Below the pieces are notes generated by a model. That model did no database searches and had not been told where the DNA came from. It saw only the letters and a program-made list of their open reading frames with translations. Positions 8,786 through 18,555 of a stretch of 64,000 nucleotides of DNA are shown piece after piece (position 1 is the first letter of the stretch; each line of letters opens with the position of its first letter). Location: positions 1,159,258 through 1,223,257 of the forward strand of contig NZ_FNYJ01000001.1 of NCBI RefSeq assembly GCF_900108875.1, read 5' to 3'. This DNA is from Pseudomonas sp. NFR16 (GTDB lineage: Bacteria > Pseudomonadota > Gammaproteobacteria > Pseudomonadales > Pseudomonadaceae). A program made the translations under genes and the position numbers.

Positions 8786-10600
8786 TCAACTGGCCAGCAG
8801 CTTCGCAGTCGCCCGCGTCTTGACCGGGCATACCGCGCGATGCAGGTTCAGCGCCGTATTGATGATGCCGATGTGGCTGAACGCCTGCGGGAAGTTGCCC
8901 AGCATGCGCCCGGCACGCGGGTCGTATTGCTCCGCAAGCAGGCCCACGTCGTTGCACAACCCGCACAAGCGGTCGAACAGCGCGCTCGCCTCCTCCTCGC
9001 GCCCCTGCAGCACGTACACGTCGGCCAGCCAGAACGAGCACACCAGAAATGTCCCTTCGCTGCCGGACACGCCGTCCGTGCTGCGCTCACTGTCATAACG
9101 CAGCAGCAAACCGTCCTGCATCAACGATTGCTCGATCTGCGCGACCGTGCCCGTCACCCGCGGGTCGTCCACCGGCAAGAACCCGGTCAGCGCGATCTGC
9201 AGCAGGCTGGCGTCCAGTTCCTTGCCGCCGTAGGTCTGCACGAAACTGCCCAGCGCCTCGTCATAGCCATGGGCACAGACGTCGGCATGAATCTGGTCGG
9301 CGATCTGCCGATAATGTCGTCCGCGCTCGCGCTCTTCCTGACTGTCGCTTTGCGCCAGCACGCCGGCGTTGCGATCGAACGATACCCAGGCCATGACTTT
9401 CGAGTGCGTAAAGTGCCGAGGCTCGGAGCGAATCTCCCAGATACCGGCGTCGGGCAGGTGCCAGACTTTCTCCAGAAACGGCATGATCACTTTCTGGATC
9501 TGCGTACTGCGCGGCAAACGCGGCAAGCCGCTTTTCAGCGCCTGGGTCATTGCGTCCGCCACTTCGCCATAAACGTCCAGTTGCATCTGGGTGGCCGCGG
9601 CATTGCCGACGCGTACCGGCCGCGAGTGCTCATACCCTGCCAGCCACGGCAACTGATATTCCGGCAGACGCCGCTCGCCGCCCAGCCCGTACATGATCTG
9701 CACCTGCTCGGGATTGCCGGCTACCGAGCGCAACAGCCAGTTACGCCACGCGGTGGCCTCTTCGTAATAACCCAGATTCATGAACGCCAACAGTGTCATC
9801 GTGGCGTCACGCAGCCAGCAGAAACGGTAATCCCAATTGCGCTCGCCGCCTAACTGTTCCGGCAGCGAGGTGGTCACCGCCGCGACGATCCCGCCAGTGG
9901 GCGCATAGGTCATCGCTTTGAGCGTGATCAACGAGCGCTTGACCTGTTCGGTCCAGGGACCGACGTCCGGGCAGCGATCGGAAAACGCTCGCCAGAAGGA
10001 CTCGGTCTGCTGCAACGCGCGCTCGACGTCGAACGCTTCGTGCACCGGTTCGTGGGAAGCCTGCCAGGACAATGCAAAGCCTAGGCGCTGGCCGGCCTGA
10101 ACGGAGAACAGGCTCTCGGTGTGATGATCCAGCGGATGCAGTTCGGCGGGCGTGCGCAGCACCAACAGGTCCGGTCCAGCGACGGCGGTCATGGTGTGTG
10201 GATCGCGCTTTTCGACCCACGGCACGGTGCTGCCGTAGTCGAAACGGATGGCCAGGTCCATGGCGAAATCGACCCGGCCCTGCAGCCCGACGACGATGCG
10301 CACCACGCTGCTGTCGATCTCCATCGGCATGAAATCGATGAGCAACGCCTGGCCGGTGTCGCTGGTAAACAGGGTTTCGAGGATCAGCGTGCCGTCACGA
10401 TAGCGCCGCCGCGACTGGCTTTTTGCATCGGTGGGCGCCAGCTTCCAGCGACCGTTGTCGCTGTCCCCCAATAACGCCGCAAAACAGGCAGGCGCGTCGA
10501 AACGCGGGAAACACAACCAGTCCAGCGACCCGTCGCGGGCCACCAGCGCGGCCGTCCGGCAGTTGCCGAGCAGCGCGTAATCTTCGATCAATACAGCCAT
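8786..10600 (-). CDS. Glycoside hydrolase family 15 protein (glucoamylase/trehalase-like)
   Basis: 604-residue cytoplasmic protein. The N-terminal trehalase-like domain (IEDYALLGNCRTAALVARDGS) covers about 1-210. The (alpha/alpha)6 barrel of GH15 follows, with NWDYRFCWLRDA, GIWEIRSEPRHFTHSKVMAW and LLAEQYDP, the last two carrying the expected catalytic glutamates. Members act on alpha-glucosides such as trehalose or dextrins; the substrate cannot be fixed from sequence. It lies downstream of HAD, zwf and gnd on the same strand, but a 116-base gap suggests separate transcription. Its ribosome site AGGAGG is unusually far (13 bases) from the ATG. Confidence 0.9.
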   Translation of the reverse strand: MAVLIEDYALLGNCRTAALVARDGSLDWLCFPRFDAPACFAALLGDSDNGRWKLAPTDAKSQSRRRYRDGTLILETLFTSDTGQALLIDFMPMEIDSSVVRIVVGLQGRVDFAMDLAIRFDYGSTVPWVEKRDPHTMTAVAGPDLLVLRTPAELHPLDHHTESLFSVQAGQRLGFALSWQASHEPVHEAFDVERALQQTESFWRAFSDRCPDVGPWTEQVKRSLITLKAMTYAPTGGIVAAVTTSLPEQLGGERNWDYRFCWLRDATMTLLAFMNLGYYEEATAWRNWLLRSVAGNPEQVQIMYGLGGERRLPEYQLPWLAGYEHSRPVRVGNAAATQMQLDVYGEVADAMTQALKSGLPRLPRSTQIQKVIMPFLEKVWHLPDAGIWEIRSEPRHFTHSKVMAWVSFDRNAGVLAQSDSQEERERGRHYRQIADQIHADVCAHGYDEALGSFVQTYGGKELDASLLQIALTGFLPVDDPRVTGTVAQIEQSLMQDGLLLRYDSERSTDGVSGSEGTFLVCSFWLADVYVLQGREEEASALFDRLCGLCNDVGLLAEQYDPRAGRMLGNFPQAFSHIGIINTALNLHRAVCPVKTRATAKLLAS

Positions 10601-10716
10601 GGGAACAGAATTCCTCCTGGTGTCTGAGAAGCCTGCAGGCGCACGGCACGCTGACCATCACTCGCGTAGACGCGGCGATCAGCAGGCCGGACGACTGCAG
10701 GAAGGTGCCGCGTTAG

Positions 10717-11535
10717 TCAGCGCGGCAGGATGTAACGCTCGATGGCGGCCGCCAGGCCGTCCTCCGTGTTGCTGCCGGTGACGTAGTTGGCCTGCGTCTT
10801 GACGCCGACTTCTGCCTGCCCCATCGCGATCGACAGCCCGGCACGCAGAAACATCGCGACGTCGTTGCCGGCGTCACCGATGGCCGCCGTGTGGGCCAGA
10901 TCGACGCCCAGCGTCTGCGCCAGTGTTTCCAGCGCCGACCCCTTGTTGGCGTCCAGCGCGGTCACGTCCAGGTAATACGACTGCGAGCGCGCCGCCCTTG
11001 CAGCCTCGGCAATCAGCGGATTGAGCTGGACCTCGAGACGCTTGAGCAGCTCGAAGTCCTTGCTGGCGGCGACGATTTTGTCGATGCGATCAAGGTAGTC
11101 CTCGAAGTGCTCGACCTGCACGAAGTCATAACCCAGCGTGTTGCGCTCGTGCTCGACGTAATCCCCTTGCGGGTCGAGCAGCAGCCATTGATCGTCGGCG
11201 AAAACCCACACCGACACGTTCTCGCCGGCAAACAGCTCAAGGCTGGTTCGCGCCGCTTTCGGGTCGATGCGATGGGCCTTGAGCAAACTGCCGTCGGGCT
11301 TGATGATGTTGGCGCCGTTGAAGGCCACGGTCGGCACTTCGATGCCCAATGCCTCGATCTGCTGACGCATGGCCCGGGGCGGCCGGCTGCTGGCCACCGA
11401 GAAATGAATCCCGGCTGCCTGCAGCTTGCGCACCGCCTCAATGTTGGCCTGACTCAGGCTGTGATCGGGTCGCAGCAAGGTGCCGTCAATGTCGGACAGC
11501 ATGAAACGGATGAGGGGTTGCGTGGCTTCACTCAT
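10717..11535 (-). CDS. Cof-type HAD-superfamily sugar-phosphate phosphatase
   Basis: 272-residue HAD hydrolase of the Cof/IIB class. Motif I is MLSDIDGTLL with nucleophile aspartate, motif II is the VASSRP type, and motif IV is AIGDAGNDVAMF. The large C2 cap lies between them. Proteins of this class dephosphorylate sugar phosphates, FMN or similar small molecules. Its start overlaps the end of zwf by 4 bases, so it is translationally coupled to the pentose-phosphate operon and may act on a phosphorylated sugar intermediate. Confidence 0.9.
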   Translation of the reverse strand: MSEATQPLIRFMLSDIDGTLLRPDHSLSQANIEAVRKLQAAGIHFSVASSRPPRAMRQQIEALGIEVPTVAFNGANIIKPDGSLLKAHRIDPKAARTSLELFAGENVSVWVFADDQWLLLDPQGDYVEHERNTLGYDFVQVEHFEDYLDRIDKIVAASKDFELLKRLEVQLNPLIAEAARAARSQSYYLDVTALDANKGSALETLAQTLGVDLAHTAAIGDAGNDVAMFLRAGLSIAMGQAEVGVKTQANYVTGSNTEDGLAAAIERYILPR

Positions 11536-13055
11536 CCCAGGCGTTGCCAGCTGTGGCCATCGCGGGCCAGCAGTTCGTCCGCCGCTGCCGGTCCATCCTC
11601 ACCGGCCTTGTAGAACTCCACTCGCGGATCCTTGGCCCAGGCATCGATGAAGGGCTGCACAGCACGCCAGCCGTTCTCGATATTGTCGGCCCGCTGGAAC
11701 AGGGTCTGATCGCCGGTCAGGCAATCATAGATCAGGGTTTCGTACCCGGTCGATGGCTGCATCTCGAAGAAGTCCTTGTACGCAAAGCCCAGCTCGATGG
11801 TCTGCATGTCCAGGGTCGGCCCCGGCTTTTTCGCCTGCAGGTCGAACCACATGCCTTCATCGGGCTGGATCTGGATCTTCAGGAAGTTAGGCGCTACGCG
11901 GTCCACGTCGGTGTCCCGGAACTGCGCATAAGGCGCAGGCTTGAAGCAGATCGCGATTTCGGTGTCGCGCACGCTCATGCGCTTGCCGGTGCGCAGATAA
12001 AACGGCACACCGACCCAGCGCCAGTTATCGACCATGACTTTGAGCGCGACATAGGTTTCCGTGTTGCTGTCCGCCGCGACGCGGTCCTCTTCACGGTAGC
12101 CCGGCACACTTTTGTCACCGACGGTGCTTTCGGTGTACTGCCCACGCACCGAATTGGCCAGGGCTTCCATTTCCGACCACGGCCTGATCGCGCCGATGAC
12201 CTTGGCCTTTTCACCGCGCACGGCGTCGGCACCGAAGGCCGCCGGCGGCTCCATGGCAACCATCGCCAGCAGCTGGAACAGGTGATTGGGCACCATGTCC
12301 CGCAATGCGCCGGTGGTTTCATAGAAACTGCCACGCGTCTCGACGCCGACGGTTTCAGCGGCGGTGATCTGTACGTGGTCGATGTAGTGGTTGTTCCAGA
12401 ACGATTCGAACAGACCGTTGGAGAAACGGCTGACCAGAATGTTCTGCACCGTTTCCTTGCCCAGATAGTGATCGATCCGGTAGATCTGCTTCTCGCTCAT
12501 CACCTTCAGCAAGCAGTTGTTCAGCGCCACGGCGCTGGGCAGGTCATGACCAAACGGTTTCTCGATCACCACGCGACGGAAATGATCGTCGCCCTCGACC
12601 ATCAGCCCCGAGGAGCCGAGACGCTTGGTCACTTCACTGAAGAAGCGCGGCGCGGTCGCCAGGTAGAACACGGCATTGCGCGTGCCGGTACTTTTGATCT
12701 TTTCGTCGATGGCGGTGTAAGTCGCGTCGTCGAGAAAATCACCGGTGATGTAGGTGATGCGCTTGGACAGACTGCCCCACAGCGCCGGATCCAGAGGCTC
12801 TTCCCCGCCCTGGGCGACCTTGTTGGCCGCCTCCTGACGAATGAAGTCTTCCAGTTTTCTGGCGAAGTCGGCATCGCTGACGGTGTTGTGGTCAACCCCG
12901 ACGATGTGCAGATCCTCACCCACCAGTCCGTCGCGGAACAGGTTGTAGAGGGCCGGCATCAGCAGTCGCTTGACCAAATCACCGTGCGCGCCGAACAGGA
13001 ACAGCGTGGTCGCCGGGGCGACCGGGGCTTTCTGCTTGCTTCGGGATAAACCCAT
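11532..13055 (-). CDS. zwf: Glucose-6-phosphate 1-dehydrogenase
   Basis: 507-residue enzyme oxidising glucose-6-phosphate to 6-phosphogluconolactone with NADP or NAD. The dinucleotide motif is LFGAHGDLVKRLLMPAL, with His in place of the more common Ser in GASGDL. The active-site motif RIDHYLGKE is intact. It is the middle gene of a tight unit gnd-zwf-HAD: its ATG overlaps the gnd stop by one base (TAATG). Pseudomonads often carry two zwf copies; this gnd-linked copy is probably not the one linked to edd-glk and hexR. Confidence 0.95.
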   Translation of the reverse strand: MGLSRSKQKAPVAPATTLFLFGAHGDLVKRLLMPALYNLFRDGLVGEDLHIVGVDHNTVSDADFARKLEDFIRQEAANKVAQGGEEPLDPALWGSLSKRITYITGDFLDDATYTAIDEKIKSTGTRNAVFYLATAPRFFSEVTKRLGSSGLMVEGDDHFRRVVIEKPFGHDLPSAVALNNCLLKVMSEKQIYRIDHYLGKETVQNILVSRFSNGLFESFWNNHYIDHVQITAAETVGVETRGSFYETTGALRDMVPNHLFQLLAMVAMEPPAAFGADAVRGEKAKVIGAIRPWSEMEALANSVRGQYTESTVGDKSVPGYREEDRVAADSNTETYVALKVMVDNWRWVGVPFYLRTGKRMSVRDTEIAICFKPAPYAQFRDTDVDRVAPNFLKIQIQPDEGMWFDLQAKKPGPTLDMQTIELGFAYKDFFEMQPSTGYETLIYDCLTGDQTLFQRADNIENGWRAVQPFIDAWAKDPRVEFYKAGEDGPAAADELLARDGHSWQRLG

Positions 13056-14032
13056 TATTTTGGTTCCTTATGACCACCAAATCCGAAACGCATGGCGGAG
13101 AGCATCTTGTCGCCGTACGTGCTTTGTTGACGGGAACGGAAGCGAGCGAACAACGAAGTGGACAGCACCGGAACCGGCACGGCCTGCTCCATCGCCGCTT
13201 CGATGGTCCAGCGGCCTTCACCACTATCGGCCACGGAACCGGAATAGGCATTGAGCTGAGGATCGGTCGCCAGCGCATCGGCGGTCAGGTCCAGCAGCCA
13301 GGAAGACACCACGCTGCCGCGACGCCAGACTTCGGCGATATCGCCCAGATTCAGGTCGAAACGCTGTTCGGCGGGCAGGTTGTCCGAGTTCTTGGTCTTG
13401 AGGATGTCGAAGCCCTCGGCGAAGGCCTGCATCATTCCGTACTCAATACCGTTATGGATCATCTTGACGAAATGGCCAGCACCCGGCGGGCCTGCGTGGA
13501 TGTAACCCTGCTCGGCGCGCGGGTCGGCATCCTTGGCGCGATCTTTGGTGCGCGGGATGTTGCCGATGCCCGGTGCCAGCGTCTTGAACAGCGGATCGAG
13601 GCGATCGACGACCTCGGTTTCGCCGCCGATCATCATGCAGTAGCCGCGCTCCAGGCCCCACACGCCGCCCGAAGTGCCGACATCGACGTAATGCAGGCCT
13701 TTTTCCTTGAGCGCGATGGAACGACGGACGTCGTCCTTATAGAACGTGTTGCCGCCGTCGATGATGACGTCGTCCTCATCCAGCAGGTCGGCCAGCACGT
13801 TGATGGTGTCTTCGGTTGGAGCGCCAGCAGGCAACATCACCCAGACGGCTCGAGGTTTTTCCAGTGCGGCGACCAGTGACGCGAGGTCATTGGCTGGCGT
13901 CGAACCTTCGTTGGCGAGCACGGTGCGAGACTGCTCATCGCGATCATAAACCACAGTGGTGTGGCCATTGAGCATCAGTCGACGTGCGATGTTGCCGCCC
14001 ATGCGGCCTAGTCCAACAATCCCGAGTTGCAT
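13055..14032 (-). CDS. gnd: 6-phosphogluconate dehydrogenase, decarboxylating (short type)
   Basis: Converts 6-phosphogluconate to ribulose-5-phosphate and CO2. The 325-residue length marks the short class, which often prefers NAD, rather than the 470-residue E. coli type. The nucleotide motif is [18 protein letters not shown], the substrate motif is [15 protein letters not shown], and catalytic lysine lies in [13 protein letters not shown]. The start at MQLGIVG is chosen because it is the family start; an in-frame ATG seven codons upstream adds only MIKEHLY. First gene of the gnd-zwf-HAD unit. Confidence 0.95.
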   Translation of the reverse strand: MQLGIVGLGRMGGNIARRLMLNGHTTVVYDRDEQSRTVLANEGSTPANDLASLVAALEKPRAVWVMLPAGAPTEDTINVLADLLDEDDVIIDGGNTFYKDDVRRSIALKEKGLHYVDVGTSGGVWGLERGYCMMIGGETEVVDRLDPLFKTLAPGIGNIPRTKDRAKDADPRAEQGYIHAGPPGAGHFVKMIHNGIEYGMMQAFAEGFDILKTKNSDNLPAEQRFDLNLGDIAEVWRRGSVVSSWLLDLTADALATDPQLNAYSGSVADSGEGRWTIEAAMEQAVPVPVLSTSLFARFRSRQQSTYGDKMLSAMRFGFGGHKEPK

Positions 14033-14356
14033 GTAGAGGTGCTCCTTAATCAAATACAGGGGTGCCTCATTTTATAGCCCAGTGCCGCCTGTAGGGTTAG
14101 TCCGGGGAGGCAAACGAAGGTTTCCCGGTGAAAATAGTTTCATGTACCGCAAGACAGAGGTCTGCAAGACTGCCTTAAGACGCCGGTTTTCGCGATCAAG
14201 AAACGTTCGCGACAATTAAAAATAAAAAAGTTCCTTTTTCGCGCAAAAGAAATCAGAATTCCCGCCGATAAAGGTAGGAAGCAAGGACACAGTCGGGTAG
14301 GCAACGTCTCTGCTTGAACCTTACGAAGTTGAATCCCGCCATTTGCGAGGTGAGCA
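14033..14356. other. Divergent intergenic region between gnd and the 14357 micro-protein
   Basis: 324 bases without a gene; must hold the gnd promoter (minus) and the promoter of the small plus-strand gene. It contains a marked AT-rich island at about 14210-14260, including the small hairpin AAAAAG-TTC-CTTTTT, unlike the GC-rich flanks. No clear regulator site recognised. Confidence 0.5.
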
Positions 14357-14530
14357 ATGGGCACAGTATTACCGGCAAACGCACCACAAACTCTGTACGT
14401 CACTGTTCGTCGTGACGAGCTGCGCCAGCTCAAGGAAGAACGCGATCAGCTGCAGAAGAAAGTCACCCAATTGACCATGATGCTGCAGCACGCTCAGCTG
14501 GTCAGCAGCGGCACCGCCCTGCAAGCCTGA
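14357..14530 (+). CDS. Coiled-coil micro-protein, 57 residues
   Basis: Starts MGTVLPANAPQTLYVTVRR with a GAGGTGAG ribosome site 4 to 11 bases upstream. The centre is a heptad-like helix rich in Glu, Leu, Gln and Lys (DELRQLKEERDQLQKKVTQ), so it probably forms a coiled-coil dimer. Codon use is host-like, and such short coiled-coil proteins are common hypothetical genes in Pseudomonas. No catalytic features. The 310 bases up to the next gene hold only a weak GCCTC/GAGGC hairpin after the stop codon. Confidence 0.65.
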   Translation: MGTVLPANAPQTLYVTVRRDELRQLKEERDQLQKKVTQLTMMLQHAQLVSSGTALQA

Positions 14531-14840
14531 CTTCTCCTGCCTCGTTCATCCTGAGGCAAGCCCGATCCGCTGGCTTGCCGACGTATACCCCGTCCAGCAT
14601 TGCCCTCTGCGTCGCCCGAATCTTCGAACATTTGTCGGACCAGACACACTCTGTAACGTTCCCGCGCCTTGCACAATCTCTCACCTGAGCTACTCGACAC
14701 CCTTCTGACACACCACCGACATAATTTTCACGTCCGTCGCACCATAATCGCGCCACGGTAAAACAGTTGATGGCACTTCGCCGCCATCAGCCGATGCGAC
14801 GCGGCACCTTGCCGCTCGAGATCCACAGCTGGAGCGTCAC

Positions 14841-16586
14841 ATGACAACGATGCACCGGAGCGCCGCTGCTCCGAAAGGTTTTGACTGGACTGGCCTGATC
14901 TGGCTGTTCGTATTCTTCTGGTATTTCTCGGGTATCACGCAGCTCCTTATTCAGCTGACCGGCATCACAGGCTTCGCGGGCTTTCGCCAGGCATTCGTAC
15001 TCAGCGCGATCTGGCTGGCGCCGATGCTGGTGTTCCCTAGACAGACCCGCGTGATGGCCGCCGTCATCGGCGTGATCCTCTGGGCCTGCTCGATGGCCAG
15101 CCTGGGCTACTTCTTCATCTATCAGCAAGAGTTCTCGCAGAGCGTCATCTTCATCATGTTCGAGTCGAACATCTCTGAAGCGGGCGAATACATGACGCAG
15201 TACTTTGCGTGGTGGATCGTCCTGGCGTTCATCGCCCACACCGCGTTCGCGATCTTCCTGTGGACCCGCCTGCGCCCGGTGTACATGCCCCGTGGCCGCG
15301 CATGGGTCGTGGCGACCGCGTTGCTGGTCGCAATCGTCGGCTACCCGCTGGCCAAACAGATGTCACGCCATGAGACGACGGCCGAAGGCCTCGAGGCGTT
15401 CGAATCACGCGTCGAGCCCGCGGTGCCGTGGCAGATGATCGTCGCCTATCACCGCTACACCCAACAGCTGGACAGCATGCAAGACATGCTCACCAGCAGC
15501 AGCAACATCGCGCCGCTGAAGAATCTTAAAGATCAACAGGCCGGGCTGCCGACCACGCTGGTGCTGGTCATCGGCGAGTCGACCAACCGTGGGCGCATGC
15601 ATCTGTATGGCTATCCGCGCCAGACCACGCCCAACCTGGACGCCATGAAAGATCAGTTGCAAGTGTTCGACAACGTCATCACGCCGCGTCCTTACACCAT
15701 TGAGGCCCTGCAACAGGTGCTGACGTTCGCTGACGAGGAAAACCCCGATCTGTACCTGAAGACACCCTCGATCGTCAGCGTCATGAAGCAGGCGGGTTAC
15801 AAGACGTTCTGGATCACCAATCAGCAGACGATGACCAAGCGCAACACCATGCTCACGACCTTCTCCGAGCAGGCTGACGAGCAGGTCTACCTGAACAACA
15901 ACCGCAATCAGAATGCGCGTCAGTATGACGGCGACGTGCTTGAGCCCTTCGCCAAGGCGCTGGGCGATGCCGCGCCGCGCAAGCTGATCGTCGTTCACCT
16001 GCTAGGCACGCACATGGCCTATCAGTACCGTTATCCGCAGTCGTTCGAGAAATTCACCGGCCGTGATGGCGTCCCTGCGGCCATCGATGACAGCAAGCTT
16101 GAGCTGTACAACAGTTACGACAACGCGGTGCTGTACAACGACTTCGTGATTTCGAGCCTGATCAAGGAATACGGCAAGGCTGACCCCAATGGCTTCCTGC
16201 TGTACCTGTCCGATCATGGCGAGGACGTGTTCGATTCGGCGGGGCACGACACATTGGGACGCAACGAGAAGAAGCCGACGATTCCCATGTACACCGTGCC
16301 GTTCATTGCCTATGCATCACCGAAGTGGCGTGAAACCCACGACTGGAATTTCGACAGCATTCACAGCCGTCCTTATTCCAGCTCCAACCTGATCCACACC
16401 TGGGCGCAACTGGCCGGTTTGAGCTTTGACGAGCTGGACACCACCAAGAGCCTGGTCAGCCTGGACTTCAAGGCCCGTCCGAGGCTGATCGGCGACCCGT
16501 ATGCGCAAAAAGGGTTGAGCGACTTCGCAATCATGGAGAAAGTGGCGCGCCAACCCGAGGTTCCACCGCAAGTGGCGGCGCAGTAA
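14841..16586 (+). CDS. cptA: Phosphoethanolamine transferase, CptA/EptA family
   Basis: Inner-membrane enzyme that moves phosphoethanolamine from phosphatidylethanolamine onto lipopolysaccharide. 581 residues. Residues 15-170 contain four to five transmembrane helices. The periplasmic sulfatase-fold domain follows, with metal/nucleophile motif VIGESTNRGRMHLYGY (nucleophile T248) and the metal motif LYLSDHGEDVFDSAGHD. Length and the short periplasmic loop region are closest to CptA, which modifies LPS core, rather than lipid A-specific EptA, but this is by resemblance only. Modification lowers surface negative charge and can raise tolerance of cationic peptides. A strong terminator follows. 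Confidence 0.85.
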   Translation: MTTMHRSAAAPKGFDWTGLIWLFVFFWYFSGITQLLIQLTGITGFAGFRQAFVLSAIWLAPMLVFPRQTRVMAAVIGVILWACSMASLGYFFIYQQEFSQSVIFIMFESNISEAGEYMTQYFAWWIVLAFIAHTAFAIFLWTRLRPVYMPRGRAWVVATALLVAIVGYPLAKQMSRHETTAEGLEAFESRVEPAVPWQMIVAYHRYTQQLDSMQDMLTSSSNIAPLKNLKDQQAGLPTTLVLVIGESTNRGRMHLYGYPRQTTPNLDAMKDQLQVFDNVITPRPYTIEALQQVLTFADEENPDLYLKTPSIVSVMKQAGYKTFWITNQQTMTKRNTMLTTFSEQADEQVYLNNNRNQNARQYDGDVLEPFAKALGDAAPRKLIVVHLLGTHMAYQYRYPQSFEKFTGRDGVPAAIDDSKLELYNSYDNAVLYNDFVISSLIKEYGKADPNGFLLYLSDHGEDVFDSAGHDTLGRNEKKPTIPMYTVPFIAYASPKWRETHDWNFDSIHSRPYSSSNLIHTWAQLAGLSFDELDTTKSLVSLDFKARPRLIGDPYAQKGLSDFAIMEKVARQPEVPPQVAAQ

Positions 16587-16603
16587 GCGCGTTTGAGTTG
16601 AAC

Positions 16604-16636
16604 GAAAAAAGGCCTGCAGCGCGCAGGCCTTTTTTG
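16604..16636. terminator. Bidirectional terminator between cptA and the TerC-CBS gene
   Basis: Inverted repeat AAAAAAGGCCTGC / GCAGGCCTTTTTT with a short loop, positioned between the two convergent genes; A and T runs on both sides allow use in both directions. Confidence 0.85.
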
Positions 16637-16656
16637 TTTTTCCGGTTCGCCGCGGT

Positions 16657-18204
16657 TTACTGCTGGCGCAGCAGCACCTTGGTAACGCGACGCTCCCGGA
16701 CTTCCAGCACCTCAATTCTCCAGCCCGCCCACTGCAGCTGATCGCCCGTTACAGGCAGCCGGTCAAGCAGGCTCATGACCAGACCGGCGAGTGTTTGATA
16801 GTCCTCGGTCGGGCGCGCCTTGAAGCCGATCCGCTCGCGCAGGTGATCCAGGTTCATCGCCGCATTGACCACCACGCCTCCACCCTCTTCACTCAGGTCC
16901 GGACCTTCGATCTCACTGGCATCAGGCAACTCGCCGGCAATCGATTCAAGAATATCGGTCATGGTCAGGATCCCGGCAAAATCGCCGAACTCGTTGATCA
17001 CGAAAGCGATGTGCGTCGACTGTGTACGCATCTGCTCCAGTGCATTGAGGATCGAAAAGCTTTCCAGCAGGTTCAGGCTCGGCCTTGCCAGGTGCTCCAG
17101 GTTCGGCTCCGTCCCGGACAGCAACGCGTTGAGCATTTCCTTTTTATGCACGAAACCCAGCGGCTCCTCCACCCGCCCGCCCCGGATCAGCGGCAGCCGC
17201 GAGTAAGAGGAACTCAGCAGTCGTCGCCGGATGGCCTGCGGATCATCATCCAGATCGAGCATGTCGACATCGTTGCGCACGGTCATGGCGCTGCGAATCG
17301 GCCGCTGCGCCAGCTGCAACACGCCACTGATCATCACGCGCTCACGACGGTCGAAGACCACCTCTCCGCTATCGTCATCGAGCATGTCGGCGATCTCCTC
17401 GCCCACCTCTTCAGCATTCGGCCTGCGCCCACCCAGCAGACGAAGCACCGCATGGGCCATGCGCTCACGACGTGGCAGATCGCCTTTGAGGCTGCGTTTG
17501 CGGCGCGACCGGGCCACCTGATTGAAGACCTCGATAAGGATCGAAAATCCGATGGCGGCGTACAGGTAGCCTTTGGGGATATGAAAGCCCAGGCCATCGG
17601 CGGTCAGGCTGAAGCCGATCATCATCAGAAAACCCAGGCAGAGCATGATGACGGTCGGGTGGGCGTTGACGAACGCCGTGAGCGGTTTGCTGGCGATGAT
17701 CATGATGCCGATCGAAAAAATCACCGCGATCATCATCACGGCCAGTTCGTCGACCATCCCCACCGCCGTGATCACGGCGTCCAGCGAGAACACCGCATCG
17801 AGCACCACGATCTGCGCCACGATCGGCCAGAACAGCGCGTAGGTCGTGCTGCCGGAGTGCTGCGCCACATGCCCTTCCAGACGCTCGTGCAGTTCCATCG
17901 TCGCTTTGAACAGCAGGAAGACGCCGCCGAACAGCATGATCAGGTCGCGCCCAGAAAACGACTTGCCGAAGATCTCGAACAACGGTTCGGTGAGGGTCAC
18001 CATCCACGAGATACTCGCCAGCAACCCGAGGCGCATGATCAGCGCCAGGGACAGGCCAAGCACCCGCGCGCGGTCACGCTGCTCGGGAGGCAATTTGTCG
18101 GCGAGAATCGCGATGAAGACGAGGTTGTCGATGCCCAGCACCAGCTCGAGCACGATCAGGGTCAAAAGGCCAAGCCAGGCGGTAGGGTCCGCAATCCATT
18201 CCAT
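16657..18204 (-). CDS. TerC-family membrane protein with CBS pair and transporter-associated domain
   Basis: 515 residues. Residues 1-240 form the TerC module: about seven transmembrane helices, with conserved acidic motifs [13 protein letters not shown] and [17 protein letters not shown] pair (about 300-420) and a CorC/HlyC-type C-terminal domain (about 430-510, ending [11 protein letters not shown]) follow. This is the YegH/YoaE architecture. TerC relatives export Mn2+ or help metalate exoenzymes, so a metal-ion role is likely but unproven here. The start is 2 bases after the end of a candidate leader ORF (18207-18374). Confidence 0.9.
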   Translation of the reverse strand: MEWIADPTAWLGLLTLIVLELVLGIDNLVFIAILADKLPPEQRDRARVLGLSLALIMRLGLLASISWMVTLTEPLFEIFGKSFSGRDLIMLFGGVFLLFKATMELHERLEGHVAQHSGSTTYALFWPIVAQIVVLDAVFSLDAVITAVGMVDELAVMMIAVIFSIGIMIIASKPLTAFVNAHPTVIMLCLGFLMMIGFSLTADGLGFHIPKGYLYAAIGFSILIEVFNQVARSRRKRSLKGDLPRRERMAHAVLRLLGGRRPNAEEVGEEIADMLDDDSGEVVFDRRERVMISGVLQLAQRPIRSAMTVRNDVDMLDLDDDPQAIRRRLLSSSYSRLPLIRGGRVEEPLGFVHKKEMLNALLSGTEPNLEHLARPSLNLLESFSILNALEQMRTQSTHIAFVINEFGDFAGILTMTDILESIAGELPDASEIEGPDLSEEGGGVVVNAAMNLDHLRERIGFKARPTEDYQTLAGLVMSLLDRLPVTGDQLQWAGWRIEVLEVRERRVTKVLLRQQ

Positions 18205-18206
18205 GG

Positions 18207-18374
18207 TCAGTTGCTCCTGCGCAGCAGGACAGAACCGGACGACGCAAACCCCGAGACACGCGAAGACAGGTCGAGGCCGGGTTCGCCCGGCACGGGCACG
18301 ATGAGATCAGGTGCAAGATGATCGGGGAGACGCGGGCGGGATTGGCAACCGGGAGGTTCCAGTGAAAGCGGCAT
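18207..18374 (-). CDS. Candidate 55-codon leader ORF upstream of the TerC-CBS gene
   Basis: Reads [17 protein letters not shown] and ends VLLRRSN. It has its own AGGA ribosome site 5 bases before the ATG and ends TGACCATGG, so the TerC-CBS start codon follows only two bases after its stop. That layout suggests translational coupling or a regulatory leader peptide. The peptide is rich in Pro, Ser and Arg and resembles nothing I know; it could be a chance frame in GC-rich DNA. Confidence 0.35.
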   Translation of the reverse strand: MPLSLEPPGCQSRPRLPDHLAPDLIVPVPGEPGLDLSSRVSGFASSGSVLLRRSN

Positions 18375-18555
18375 ATGAATCCTGAAATGAATACGGGAGC
18401 CGATCCTACCTTGCGCGCCGAAACGCCTTACAGGACAGAACTGTTACAAATGTTTTGAACGACTGTTGCCCCAACAACACCTGGACGAGGCGCATGCCGT
18501 AGCGGGACGAGCGCTCGGGCCGCCCGGTACAGAAGTGTCCGGGCGACGCGCTGAC

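Noticed and set aside
18205..18440. yybP-ykoY manganese riboswitch before the TerC-CBS gene
   Set aside because: Expected for some TerC genes, but the conserved loops could not be found by eye; a candidate leader ORF fills the space instead. A covariance-model search would decide.
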